Below, in pieces: positions 17,242-24,903 of a stretch of 59,802 bases of DNA. The notes beneath the pieces were generated by a model that was given only the letters and a program-made list of their open reading frames with translations, did not search any database and was not told the origin of the DNA. A program made the translations under genes and the position numbers. The stretch's first letter is position 1; each line of letters begins with the position of its first letter. This DNA comes from an uncultured bacterium (lineage in GTDB: Bacteria > Bacillota_I > Bacilli_A > Acholeplasmatales > Anaeroplasmataceae), in assembly GCA_949291115.1 (NCBI GenBank), contig CASETY010000009.1, positions 1 to 59,802 of the forward strand, read 5' to 3'.

Positions 17242-18234
17242 TTATAACGATTCTCTTTCAACTATTGTATAAGGTAAAATAACATGTGATTCTTCAACTA
17301 CTTCTTGTTTCATATATTTAGTTAATAAGCGCATTGCACAAACGCCAATATCATATACAGGTGAATCAAGACAAGTTAAAGTAGGCATAGCTAAAGTTGC
17401 ATATTTAGTGTTTTGTAAGCCAGCTACTAATATATCTTCAGGGATTTTACGACCAGCTCTTTTCGCAACATTCATAAAGCTAACTGCTATACTATCTCTT
17501 ACTGAAATAGCGCCATCAATACTTCTATTTTCAAAGAAACTACGGAAATGTTCAGTATTAACTTGCACATCACCACTAGTTCTAAATATTTGCGGAGTAA
17601 GACCAGCTTCATGCATAGCTTTAATATAGCCTTGTTCCTTCAAATCATTAGTAAAATAATGACGTACGGTCGAGAATAAATAAATGTTTTTACGACCTTT
17701 ATCTATCATCTTTTTAGTCATTTCATATGCACCTTTAGCATAATCAATCATAACATAAGGTAATGGATTACCTTCGAAATTAACATTAGTCAAAATAGTA
17801 GGAATTTCTGCTTCTTTAACTTTGTTAACCACTAATTCAATTTCTTCTTTACTTAATTCTTCATTTAAAAATAAAATACCATCCACTTGCTCAGCGACAA
17901 CTGTTCGCATTTCGTCTTCCAAATCAACATCCAACCCAGTCGCAAAGATTTTAATAGAATATTGATATTTTTCAGCAATATCAATAATACCACCTAACAT
18001 TTGAGCAATATAAGCACGTGTAATATCGCTTATAACAACCCCGATAGTAGTACTTTTTCTACTAGCTAAACCTTTCGCAATAGCATTTGGGCGATATCCT
18101 AATTTTTTAATGACTTCTAACACTTTATCACGAGTCTTTGGAGCTACTTTTTCTGGGTTATTCATAACCCTACTAACCGTCGCAAGTGAAACCTTAGCAG
18201 CGCCAGCAACATCGTAAATTGTTGTATTAGCCAA
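17242..18234 (-). CDS. ccpA: CcpA-like LacI-family catabolite regulator
   Basis: A transcription factor with an N-terminal HTH (TTIYDVAGAAKVSLATVSRVMNN, about 4-26), the hinge helix region (YRPNAIAKGLASRK), and a periplasmic-binding-protein-like core. The start, 'ANTTIYDVA', the hinge, and the ADQ-like VDGILFL segment are close to CcpA. The start is taken as TTG at 18234 preceded by GGTGGTGAT. The upstream ATG at 18258 overlaps the -10 hexamer and cannot be the start. The protein is about 330 residues, as for CcpA. The promoter is covered by a cre-like site, suggesting autoregulation. A CcpA paralogue for a specific sugar is the main alternative. Confidence 0.82.
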   Translation of the reverse strand: MANTTIYDVAGAAKVSLATVSRVMNNPEKVAPKTRDKVLEVIKKLGYRPNAIAKGLASRKSTTIGVVISDITRAYIAQMLGGIIDIAEKYQYSIKIFATGLDVDLEDEMRTVVAEQVDGILFLNEELSKEEIELVVNKVKEAEIPTILTNVNFEGNPLPYVMIDYAKGAYEMTKKMIDKGRKNIYLFSTVRHYFTNDLKEQGYIKAMHEAGLTPQIFRTSGDVQVNTEHFRSFFENRSIDGAISVRDSIAVSFMNVAKRAGRKIPEDILVAGLQNTKYATLAMPTLTCLDSPVYDIGVCAMRLLTKYMKQEVVEESHVILPYTIVERESL

Positions 18235-18256
18235 AATATCACCACCAATCAGAACC

Positions 18257-18294
18257 ATTGTAGCACAAACACACTTTTTTTACAAGCGTTTTCA
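18257..18294 (-). promoter_or_regulatory. ccpA promoter with overlapping cre-like operator
   Basis: On the minus strand, TTGTAA (18280-18285), a 17-base spacer and TACAAT (18257-18262) preceded by TGC. The sequence TGAAAACGCTTGTA (18281-18294) overlaps the -35 and matches the CcpA cre consensus at most positions. It shares CGCTTGT with the site in front of small RNA D. Confidence 0.65.
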
Positions 18295-18320
18295 CAATTT
18301 ATGATTTTTATTTAATAAAG

Positions 18321-18346
18321 AAAAAAGAACGGTTTTACACCGTTCC
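18321..18346 (-). terminator. Terminator of rplS
   Basis: GAACGG and CCGTTC (18327-18345) form the stem. On the minus strand it is followed by TTTTTT. Confidence 0.88.
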
Positions 18347-18354
18347 TTAATAAA

Positions 18355-18705
18355 TTATCGACGTTCTTTAATACGTGCTGCTTTAGCAGATAGATTACGA
18401 ATATAGTGTAATTTAGCTCTACGAACTTTACCTCTACGTAATACTTCAATACGGTCGATATTAGGTGTATGAATAGGGAATGTACGTTCAACACCTACGC
18501 CATTTGACATCTTTCTAACAGTAAATGTTTCAGAAATACCAGAGCCTTGACGTTTAATTACTAAACCTTCGAAAACTTGGATACGGTGAGTTTCACCTTC
18601 AATAATCTTAACATATACTTTTACAGTGTCACCTGGACGGAAAGCTGGGCGTTCTTTTAAGTAAGAAGCCGTAATTTCATTAATTAAAGCTTGACCTTTT
18701 GCCAT
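18355..18705 (-). CDS. rplS: 50S ribosomal protein bL19
   Basis: The 116 residues match bL19 throughout: [31 protein letters not shown], then [24 protein letters not shown], and the basic [14 protein letters not shown] with a C-terminal AARIKERR. bL19 sits at the 30S-50S interface. The usual trmD/rimM neighbours are absent. GGAG precedes the ATG, and a leader RNA lies upstream. Confidence 0.97.
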   Translation of the reverse strand: MAKGQALINEITASYLKERPAFRPGDTVKVYVKIIEGETHRIQVFEGLVIKRQGSGISETFTVRKMSNGVGVERTFPIHTPNIDRIEVLRRGKVRRAKLHYIRNLSAKAARIKERR

Positions 18706-18788
18706 GTTTAATCTCCTTCGTCTAACAAAGTTCTTAGGCTAGTAAAAACTATAATGCCTAGCGGAACAGTGTGGTTTGCCATAAAGCT
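18706..18788 (-). promoter_or_regulatory. L19 ribosomal-protein leader RNA
   Basis: The 5' UTR of rplS folds with a closing stem AACAAAG/CTTTGTT. It has the inner elements TGGCAAACCA, TTCCGCTAGGC and CTAGCCTAAG characteristic of the Firmicutes L19 leader, where bL19 represses its own synthesis. Predicted transcription start is near 18787. Confidence 0.72.
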
Positions 18789-18793
18789 TTGTT

Positions 18794-18822
18794 ATTTTAC
18801 CACAATCACGATGTTTTTGCAA
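18794..18822 (-). promoter_or_regulatory. rplS promoter
   Basis: On the minus strand, TTGCAA (18817-18822), a 17-base spacer and TAAAAT (18794-18799). Confidence 0.7.
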
Positions 18823-18872
18823 TCATTTTTTTTGGTTGATTTTTAAAATTAAGCTAAAAATAATTTAAGACA

Positions 18873-18942
18873 ATTTCCCATAATTTTTAGATAATTAATT
18901 GGATATTTTATATTATTATATACGTGTCTTCAAAAGAAGACA
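18873..18942 (+). repeat. Direct repeat, copy 1 (promoter and 5' hairpin of small RNA A)
   Basis: About 70 bases from AATTTCCCATAATTTTTAG through GTCTTCAAAAGAAGAC that recur at 19202-19271 with a single visible difference (A to G after CCCAT). The repeat covers the upstream box, the promoter and the first hairpin, and stops where the RNA bodies diverge. Confidence 0.9.
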
Positions 18943-19037
18943 TAAGGTTTTACCCTTATACAATAATTATCTTTTTCATAAACAAATTATAACTCTCCCT
19001 AAGAATAAGGACTGGCTAAGCCGGTCCTTATTCATTT
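18926..19037 (+). ncRNA. Candidate small regulatory RNA A (first of tandem family)
   Basis: Predicted to start at the first base of GTCTTCAAAAGAAGAC, a perfect six-pair hairpin. The -10 is TATTAT (18914-18919); no good -35 is present, and TTTCCC lies 52 bases upstream of the start. A second hairpin ATAAGG/CCTTAT follows. Then comes an unpaired stretch with TTTTTCATAA (complementary to TTATGAAAAA) and CTCTCCCTAAG (complementary to a Shine-Dalgarno). A long hairpin GAATAAGGAC/GTCCTTATTC (19003-19033) closes it, but its T-tract is weak. No ORF. Its neighbours B and C share the layout. Confidence 0.7.
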
Positions 19038-19096
19038 ACCATAATTTCCCATAATATTCTAATAATCTAATGAAAATTATTGATTACAATAATAAT

Positions 19097-19181
19097 GTCT
19101 TAAAAAAGACAACATTTTTTATAATATTCCAAACCCTTTTGTTTACTTTCCTATAGATAGTGCTTGTCACTATCTTTTTTT
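19097..19181 (+). ncRNA. Candidate small regulatory RNA B (tandem family)
   Basis: The same plan as A: TTTCCC exactly 52 bases upstream (19045), -10 TACAAT (19085-19090), and a 5' hairpin GTCTT/AAGAC at the predicted start. The body is diverged, with C-rich pieces (TTCCAAACCC and ACTTTCC). It lacks both the CUCCCU and UUUUUCAU elements, so it should have different targets. A strong terminator GATAGTG/CACTATC plus seven T ends it (19156-19181). Confidence 0.68.
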
Positions 19182-19201
19182 ATAATTTATATAATAATAT
19201 A

Positions 19202-19271
19202 ATTTCCCATAGTTTTTAGATAATTAATTGGATATTTTATATTATTATATACGTGTCTTCAAAAGAAGACA
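19202..19271 (+). repeat. Direct repeat, copy 2 (promoter and 5' hairpin of small RNA C)
   Basis: Second copy of the 70-base repeat at 18873-18942, with one base different. Distance between copies is 329 bases. Confidence 0.9.
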
Positions 19272-19368
19272 AAAAATCTCCCTAATTTATATAGATATCT
19301 TTTTCATAAACATTTATAACTCCCTAAAAATGGAAGGTGGCCTAGTTAAAGCCACCTTCTATTTTTTT
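19255..19368 (+). ncRNA. Candidate small regulatory RNA C (tandem family)
   Basis: Upstream box, -10 (TATTAT, 19243-19248) and 5' hairpin as in A. The body has two seed elements, TCTCCCTAA (19277-19285) and AACTCCCTAA (19317-19326), flanking TTTTTCATAAAC. The segment ATCTTTTTCATAAACA is shared with A. The terminator is GAAGGTGGC/GCCACCTTC with seven T (19333-19368); read backwards it also follows the GltD-like gene on the other strand. Confidence 0.72.
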
Positions 19369-20612
19369 ATTAAATGTAGAAATAAAACTTTTGCACTTTG
19401 GCAAGCTTCCACAACCGTTTTAGCACCTAATGTTAAATCACCAATCGCATAAATATTTTCAATGCTTGTTTCAAAATTTTCATTAGTAACGACATAGCCG
19501 TGATCAGTTTTAATTTCTTTAAAGGCTAAATTATCATTAGGTACTTGGCCAATGGCACTAACCAAATAATTAGCTTCAATTTCAAAAAATTCACCTGTTT
19601 TCACGAAAGAACGTCTATTACTTTCATCTAATTCTCCCAGTTTCATCTTTTCCATTTTTAAAATGATATGGTCATCTTTTTCTGTCAGAGAAACTGGATT
19701 TTGTAAGAAATTAAATTTTACACCTTCTGTTATAGCAGCTTCAATTTCTTCATTAGTAGCTGGTGCTTCTTCTCTACTACGTCTATAGACAATTTCTACT
19801 TCACACCCTATTCTAACAAGACTACGGGCGATATCCATTGCCACATTGCCACAACCTTCTACTATTACTTTACCGCTTAAATCTGGTAAACTTCCTTCGT
19901 TAAATTTAGTTTTATAATTATATTCTTTTAATAATTTTTGAGCATCAAAGACATATTTACTATCTTCAAAACCACAAGGGCGTGACTTAGTTAAACCACA
20001 GGCTAAAATAACATAATCATACTTTTCTTTTAACTTAAGAATATTAGCTTCTGTTAATTCTTGATTTAAATAGACATTGATACCACTACTTTTTACTAAA
20101 TTATTAATTCTTTCTAAATTAGAAACAGGTAATCTATAATCAGGAATACCATAAGCTAAAACGCCGCCTAAATGACTTTCTCTTTCATAAATATCAACTA
20201 TAAAGCCTTCACTTCTTAATGATAAAGCTAAATAAAGACCAGCTGGACCACTACCAACAATTAAAGCTTTCTTACCATTTTCTTTTTTTACATTTATTTT
20301 ATTTAAAACATCATGAGTGATAAAAGCTTCAATAGCCCCAACATTAATAGGTTCTTTTTTAGCTTTATTTAAAATACAATGACCAATACAATTTTTTTCA
20401 TGAGGACAAACAATACTACAAATAAAAGCTAAATGAGAATTATCATAAATAATCTTAGCAGCTTTATTAACATCTTCTTCTTTTAAGGCATGAATAAAAT
20501 CTCTAATATGATTATGAATAGGGCACCCTGTCTCACAACTAGGATTTTTACAACTTAAGCATCGCCTTGCTTCTTTAAAAGCTTCTTCTTTATTAAACAT
20601 ACTAATTCTCAT
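19359..20612 (-). CDS. GltD-like NAD(P)H-dependent flavin/iron-sulfur oxidoreductase
   Basis: A 417-residue protein like the small subunit of NADPH glutamate synthase. An N-terminal helical domain carries two 4Fe-4S cysteine sets (CLSCKNPSCETGCPIHNHI, 18-36; CSIVCPHEKNCIGHC, about 66-80). Then come an FAD-binding motif VGSGPAGLYLALSL, GGVLAYGIPDYRLP, an NAD(P)-binding domain (VEGCGNVAMDIARSLVRIG) and a C-terminal FAD motif YAIGDLTLGAKTVVEA. No large GltB subunit is nearby. It overlaps aroC by 11 bases, so it may supply electrons to another enzyme; chorismate synthase needs reduced FMN, which makes this placement suggestive but unproven. AGGAG precedes the ATG. Confidence 0.82.
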   Translation of the reverse strand: MRISMFNKEEAFKEARRCLSCKNPSCETGCPIHNHIRDFIHALKEEDVNKAAKIIYDNSHLAFICSIVCPHEKNCIGHCILNKAKKEPINVGAIEAFITHDVLNKINVKKENGKKALIVGSGPAGLYLALSLRSEGFIVDIYERESHLGGVLAYGIPDYRLPVSNLERINNLVKSSGINVYLNQELTEANILKLKEKYDYVILACGLTKSRPCGFEDSKYVFDAQKLLKEYNYKTKFNEGSLPDLSGKVIVEGCGNVAMDIARSLVRIGCEVEIVYRRSREEAPATNEEIEAAITEGVKFNFLQNPVSLTEKDDHIILKMEKMKLGELDESNRRSFVKTGEFFEIEANYLVSAIGQVPNDNLAFKEIKTDHGYVVTNENFETSIENIYAIGDLTLGAKTVVEACQSAKVLFLHLIKK

Positions 20613-21600
20613 ACACTTTACTCCTTAAATATAAATCAACTAAACCAATTTTAACAGCTGATTCTAAAACGACTAAACTTCTTAAAATAATTGCTTGGTC
20701 ATGACGACCTTCTATTTGTAAATTAGTCATTTTCTCATTCTTAAAATCAAAAGTTTCTTGTGATTTTTTAATCGATGGGGTTGGCTTAACGGCTACGTTA
20801 ATAACTAAATCATTACCATTAGTTATACCGCCTTGAATACCACCATCATGGTTAGTTAATGTCTTACCATCTTTATTAATAAAAAGATCATTATAAGCAC
20901 TGCCTAGCATTTTAGTACCACTAAAACCAGCTCCAAAAGATACACCTTTAACAGCTCCAACACTAAACAATAAATGTGATAGGACACTTTCTACAGAATC
21001 AAAATAAGGCTCACCTAAAGCTTTTTTCATATTTTTAACAGTTATTTTAACAACACCGCCAACTGAATCTCCTTCAATTTTAGCCTTTTCTAAAATATCT
21101 TTAAATAATGTTTTATCCATTACACCATTTAAGCTTTCAATTTCTGATGAAATATCAAACTTATAAATAGAATCAGCGACTACCCCAGCCGCAACTAAAC
21201 CTAAAGTTAAACGACCACTAAAAGTTCCACCACCACGATAATCATTAAACCCATGATACTTTAAATTAGCTACATAATCACTATGACTTGGTCTATATAT
21301 ACTTTTTAAAGTTTCATAATCTTTAGGCTTTTGATTATTATTTTCAAAGCTAATTAATAAAGGTGTCCCAGTTGTGTAATCATTAAAAACACCACTTAAA
21401 AAAACGGGTTCATCGTCTTCTTTACGAGGAGTGCCATATGCTCCCGGTTTTCTTCTTGCTAGTTGATCTGAAAATAAATCTTTAGTCATCTTTAAACCAG
21501 GCTTAACACCATCAATTAAAACTCCTACCATTGGTCCATGAGAAGAGCCTATAATACTTACTTTAAATAAAGTCCCAAAACTATTCAAGAATAGCACCAA
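20602..21600 (-). CDS. aroC: Chorismate synthase
   Basis: Converts EPSP to chorismate with reduced FMN as cofactor. The protein has 332 residues, slightly short for the family (about 350-390). Conserved blocks are SSHGPMVGVLIDG, the substrate loop ARRKPGAYGTPRKEDDEPVF, RPSHSDYVANLKYHGFNDYRGGGTFSGRLT, GGIQGGITNGNDL and the C-terminal GRHDQAIILRS. It overlaps aroE by about 20 bases. It is fourth in the order aroB, aroA-CM, aroE, aroC. Confidence 0.95.
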   Translation of the reverse strand: MVLFLNSFGTLFKVSIIGSSHGPMVGVLIDGVKPGLKMTKDLFSDQLARRKPGAYGTPRKEDDEPVFLSGVFNDYTTGTPLLISFENNNQKPKDYETLKSIYRPSHSDYVANLKYHGFNDYRGGGTFSGRLTLGLVAAGVVADSIYKFDISSEIESLNGVMDKTLFKDILEKAKIEGDSVGGVVKITVKNMKKALGEPYFDSVESVLSHLLFSVGAVKGVSFGAGFSGTKMLGSAYNDLFINKDGKTLTNHDGGIQGGITNGNDLVINVAVKPTPSIKKSQETFDFKNEKMTNLQIEGRHDQAIILRSLVVLESAVKIGLVDLYLRSKVYEN

Positions 21601-22354
21601 CTTTCTTTAATATCTTATCTAAATCAAGTTTTAATTTTTTATCTAAAAATAAACAATCTGCAAAATATGCTTGATATATTAACATGATTAAACCATTATT
21701 ATAAGAATTAGCTAATTTTAAAAAAGGAGTTTGTAAAGGATTATAAACCATATCAAAGACTACCTTATTTGCTAAAGCTTCTTTAGTAAGTGGTGAAGAA
21801 TCATCTCCTTTTGTCCCAACTGGAGTCGCATTTATAACAAGGTCATATTCATGCTTTCTAACATTTAGATAGCTAATAACATTAGTGCCTTTTTTATTTC
21901 TACTAACAAATAAAATGTTTTTCGCACCCATATCTTTTAAAACATGAAAAGCTGTTTTACTAGCTCCCCCAGTCCCTAGTATTAATACATTCTTATTTAA
22001 AACTTCGATCTTATAATACTCTAAAGCTAATTTAAAACCAATATAATCGGTGTTATAACCATATAATTTATCATTTTTTACACAAATAGTATTAACATTA
22101 CCAAGTTCTTTAGCTTTATCATCTAAATAATCAAGATATTTCAATACTTTTTCTTTATAAGGAATAGTTACATTTATACCACTATAATGAACTTTTAATT
22201 CTTTAAAAAAACTAACTAATTCATCTTCATTTTTCTCAATCAATTCATAATTTAAATTTAAATTATTCTCTTTATATATTTCTTCATGAATAACTTTTGA
22301 TAAAGAATAATCAAGTCTTTTACCAAGTAATCCTAATTTATTCATAATTTTCAC
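21581..22354 (-). CDS. aroE: Shikimate dehydrogenase
   Basis: NADPH-dependent reduction of 3-dehydroshikimate to shikimate. The 257 residues have the substrate domain (DYSLSKVIHEEIYKENNL), the catalytic lysine in NVTIPYKEKV near 84, the catalytic aspartate in YGYNTDYIGF near 121, and a Rossmann motif GTGGASKTAF near 145. The start is a GTG at 22354 with AAGGA eight bases upstream; an internal ATG three codons later is the alternative. It overlaps the aroA fusion gene by 17 bases. Confidence 0.93.
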   Translation of the reverse strand: MKIMNKLGLLGKRLDYSLSKVIHEEIYKENNLNLNYELIEKNEDELVSFFKELKVHYSGINVTIPYKEKVLKYLDYLDDKAKELGNVNTICVKNDKLYGYNTDYIGFKLALEYYKIEVLNKNVLILGTGGASKTAFHVLKDMGAKNILFVSRNKKGTNVISYLNVRKHEYDLVINATPVGTKGDDSSPLTKEALANKVVFDMVYNPLQTPFLKLANSYNNGLIMLIYQAYFADCLFLDKKLKLDLDKILKKVGAILE

Positions 22355-23837
22355 TTTGATATTCCTTACTGATTTTTAATAAAAATTCAATAAATTCTAA
22401 ATAATATTTAGACAATATTTCATCATTAAAATTAGTCATATTTCTTTCGATTACTTCTTTTTCTCTTTTTTCATCATATACTGGTAATTTATTTTTAATC
22501 TTATAATTTAAAACTTCTTTAATACATTTAAAACGCTTTAAAAAAGCTTCTTTTAATTCTAAATCAGCCTCATTAATTAATAAACGAGCACTATCTAAAC
22601 TAGAATAAACTAAACCACCCAAATCAGTAAATACAGAAACAAAATCAGGGAATGACTTATTAACAGGGCTATATTCATTAATATAATTAGTTTTAGTTAA
22701 AAGAGTACTAATAAAAGATGTCATAACTATTCTATGATCATTAAAAGTGTCAATGAAACCTTCTTTATAATTAGTAGTATGTTTAATAACCAAGCTTGCA
22801 TCTTCAATCCTAACATCAACGCCAATTTGTTTTAATAATTCATAGGTACTTAAAAGACGATTAGATTCTTTATAGGCTAAACGTTCTAAATCAATTAATC
22901 TGCTTTCACTTGGTAAAGTTGATAATAATAAGCCTAAGATAGGCGCTAAATCTGGGTTTTCTTTTAAAGAGAAACAAACACTTTTTAAATCTTTACGAAT
23001 TACTTTATAATCACTATTTAAATAAAAACCAGCTTGTTCCAAAAAATAAAGAATTTTTTCATCACCTTGTAAAGAAGGACGCTTTAAACCCTTTAACTTT
23101 AAATCTGCACCTAGACAATTAGCCACCAAGAAAAAAGCCGCTTGACTATAATCACCTTCAACAGTATATGAATTAATCTTAACCTTTTGCTTACCTTTAA
23201 TAAAATAACCACCATCTATTTCTTCTATTAAAATACCAAATTCTCTAGCCTCTTTAATTGTTATATCAACATATTGTTTACTTTCTAATTTAGTAGTAAG
23301 TAATACTTTTGAATCACCATCTAAGAAAGGCAAAACCATTAACAAACCAGAAATAAACTGACTAGATTTATCACCTTTTAAATGATAAGTGTTAGGCTCT
23401 AACTTACCTTTTATTTTTAGTGGTAATAGACCATCATATTCATACTTTATATTAAATTCTTTAAATAATTCAATATACGCATCAAGAGGTCTTTTCTTTA
23501 ATTCATTATGACCAGTTATACTAATTTCTTCATCTAAAAGTAACATTAAAGGGATCATAAAACGTAATGTTGAACCCGATTCATTCGCATCTAAATCACT
23601 TATTTTTTTAAATTTAGAAGGTATAACCGTAATTGAATCTTTTCTTTTAATAAAATTAATACCTAAGGATTCTAAACAATTTAAAGTAGCTTTAATATCT
23701 AAAGAATAATTAACATTATTAATCACAACATTATGTTCACTAAAAGAAGCTAAAATTAAAGCTCGGTGTAACACACTTTTAGAAGGCGGTATAACTACTT
23801 CACCTTTTAAATTATTCAATATCTCTATTTTATGCAT
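22338..23837 (-). CDS. aroA: EPSP synthase fused to AroQ-type chorismate mutase
   Basis: A 499-residue fusion. Residues about 1-412 are 3-phosphoshikimate 1-carboxyvinyltransferase: PPSKSVLHRALILASF (17-32), NESGSTLRFMIPL, KGDKSSQFISGLLMVLP, YKESNRLLSTYELLKQIG and FNDHRIVMTSF. Residues about 413-499 are a helical AroQ chorismate mutase: SSLDSARLLINEADLELKEA, KRFKCIKEVLNYKIKNKLPVYD and EKREKEVIERN. The first enzyme acts two steps before the second, with AroC between them. AroQ more often occurs alone or fused to DAHP synthase, prephenate dehydratase or prephenate dehydrogenase. The EPSP synthase has ESGSTLRF where many have GNAGTTMRP-like residues. It overlaps aroB by 13 bases. Confidence 0.88.
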   Translation of the reverse strand: MHKIEILNNLKGEVVIPPSKSVLHRALILASFSEHNVVINNVNYSLDIKATLNCLESLGINFIKRKDSITVIPSKFKKISDLDANESGSTLRFMIPLMLLLDEEISITGHNELKKRPLDAYIELFKEFNIKYEYDGLLPLKIKGKLEPNTYHLKGDKSSQFISGLLMVLPFLDGDSKVLLTTKLESKQYVDITIKEAREFGILIEEIDGGYFIKGKQKVKINSYTVEGDYSQAAFFLVANCLGADLKLKGLKRPSLQGDEKILYFLEQAGFYLNSDYKVIRKDLKSVCFSLKENPDLAPILGLLLSTLPSESRLIDLERLAYKESNRLLSTYELLKQIGVDVRIEDASLVIKHTTNYKEGFIDTFNDHRIVMTSFISTLLTKTNYINEYSPVNKSFPDFVSVFTDLGGLVYSSLDSARLLINEADLELKEAFLKRFKCIKEVLNYKIKNKLPVYDEKREKEVIERNMTNFNDEILSKYYLEFIEFLLKISKEYQSENYE

Positions 23838-24811
23838 TTTAAATCCTCCTTCTTAATTTTATAAATATATGGTTTTTTACCATCTATAAAAATTAAATTT
23901 AAAGTTCCACCTATATTTTTCTTATCTTTAAAAATATCCTCTAAAAACAAATGATAATCTAAATCTAATAAAGAAATATCAAAACTATTAACTAAATTAA
24001 GATAATCTGTTAAAACAGCCTCAGAAATTAAACCAAGATTAATTTCTAATTCCATAATTAATTTTATGCCATTTAAAACAGCTATCCCATGTTTAAGATT
24101 ATATTTTAATTCGATAGCGTGACCAAAAGTATGACCTAAATTTAAATACATTCTTAAACCCTTATCATATAAATCAGCTTCTACATAATCAGCTTTAGTA
24201 CAAATACTTTCTTTTATTAAATTAAGATAATCTTTATTTAATAAATAATCTAAACTAAAACTTTCACTTAAATAATAATATTTAATAACTTCCCCAATTC
24301 CACTTTTAAGCTCATCTAAAGCTAAAGTCTTTAAAAAATAAGGACTAATATAAACACCAAGAGGTTCTTTAAATGCACCTAATATATTTTTATGACCTAA
24401 AAAATCAACTCCGGTCTTCCCACCAACAGACGCATCAACCATTGATAAAAGAGTAGTTGGTATTAAAATATGCTTAATACCACGATAAAGCATAGAAGCT
24501 AAAAAAGAACCCAAATCCAATAAAACTCCACCACCAACTAAAACTAAGGTGTCACCTCTATTAATACCCATATTAATAAGTTCTTCAGCTAAAGATAAAA
24601 CCGTGGACATATTTTTCTTATCTTCACTTATATCAACATGTAAAAAATAGCTCTCTTTAAACATTTTTATAAGTTTTTCACCATAATATTTATAGACATT
24701 GTTATCGATAATAAAAAATAATTTATGCGGTTTAAAGCTATTGATAAAGTCCTTTAATTCACTTAAATCATTTTTAATTAAAACTCTTTCTGTATGAACT
24801 TTTAATTCCAT
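23825..24811 (-). CDS. aroB: 3-Dehydroquinate synthase
   Basis: NAD- and metal-dependent cyclisation of DAHP to 3-dehydroquinate. The 328 residues include the NAD-binding VGGGVLLDLGSFLASMLYRGI, PTTLLSMVDASVGGKTGVDFLGHKNILGAF, SGIGEVIKYY (metal-binding Glu), NLGHTFGHAIE and HGIAVLNGIKL (metal-binding histidines). It is somewhat shorter than the usual 350. It is the promoter-proximal gene of the aromatic operon, with a possible -10 TAAAAT at 24835-24840. DAHP synthase, aroD and aroK are not in the window. Confidence 0.94.
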   Translation of the reverse strand: MELKVHTERVLIKNDLSELKDFINSFKPHKLFFIIDNNVYKYYGEKLIKMFKESYFLHVDISEDKKNMSTVLSLAEELINMGINRGDTLVLVGGGVLLDLGSFLASMLYRGIKHILIPTTLLSMVDASVGGKTGVDFLGHKNILGAFKEPLGVYISPYFLKTLALDELKSGIGEVIKYYYLSESFSLDYLLNKDYLNLIKESICTKADYVEADLYDKGLRMYLNLGHTFGHAIELKYNLKHGIAVLNGIKLIMELEINLGLISEAVLTDYLNLVNSFDISLLDLDYHLFLEDIFKDKKNIGGTLNLIFIDGKKPYIYKIKKEDLKCIK

Positions 24812-24865
24812 ATAAATATCACCACTTTTCTATTATTTTACCACAATTAATATTAAAATGATATT

Positions 24866-24898
24866 TAAAAAAATAAGGAGAAAATAAATTTCTCCTTA
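24866..24898 (-). terminator. Terminator of the degV gene
   Basis: AAGGAGAAA and TTTCTCCTT (24875-24898) form the stem. On the minus strand it is followed by T-rich sequence before the aroB promoter. Confidence 0.85.
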
Positions 24899-24903
24899 AG
24901 CCT

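Noticed and set aside
19228-19452. A 74-codon plus-strand open frame over small RNA C
   Set aside because: It runs through the promoter, hairpins and terminator of the small RNA and into the antisense of the GltD-like gene. It has no ribosome site.
24867-24898. An AAGGAG-containing hairpin considered as an anti-SD regulatory element in front of aroB
   Set aside because: It lies just after the degV stop and ends in T on the minus strand. A plain terminator explains it.
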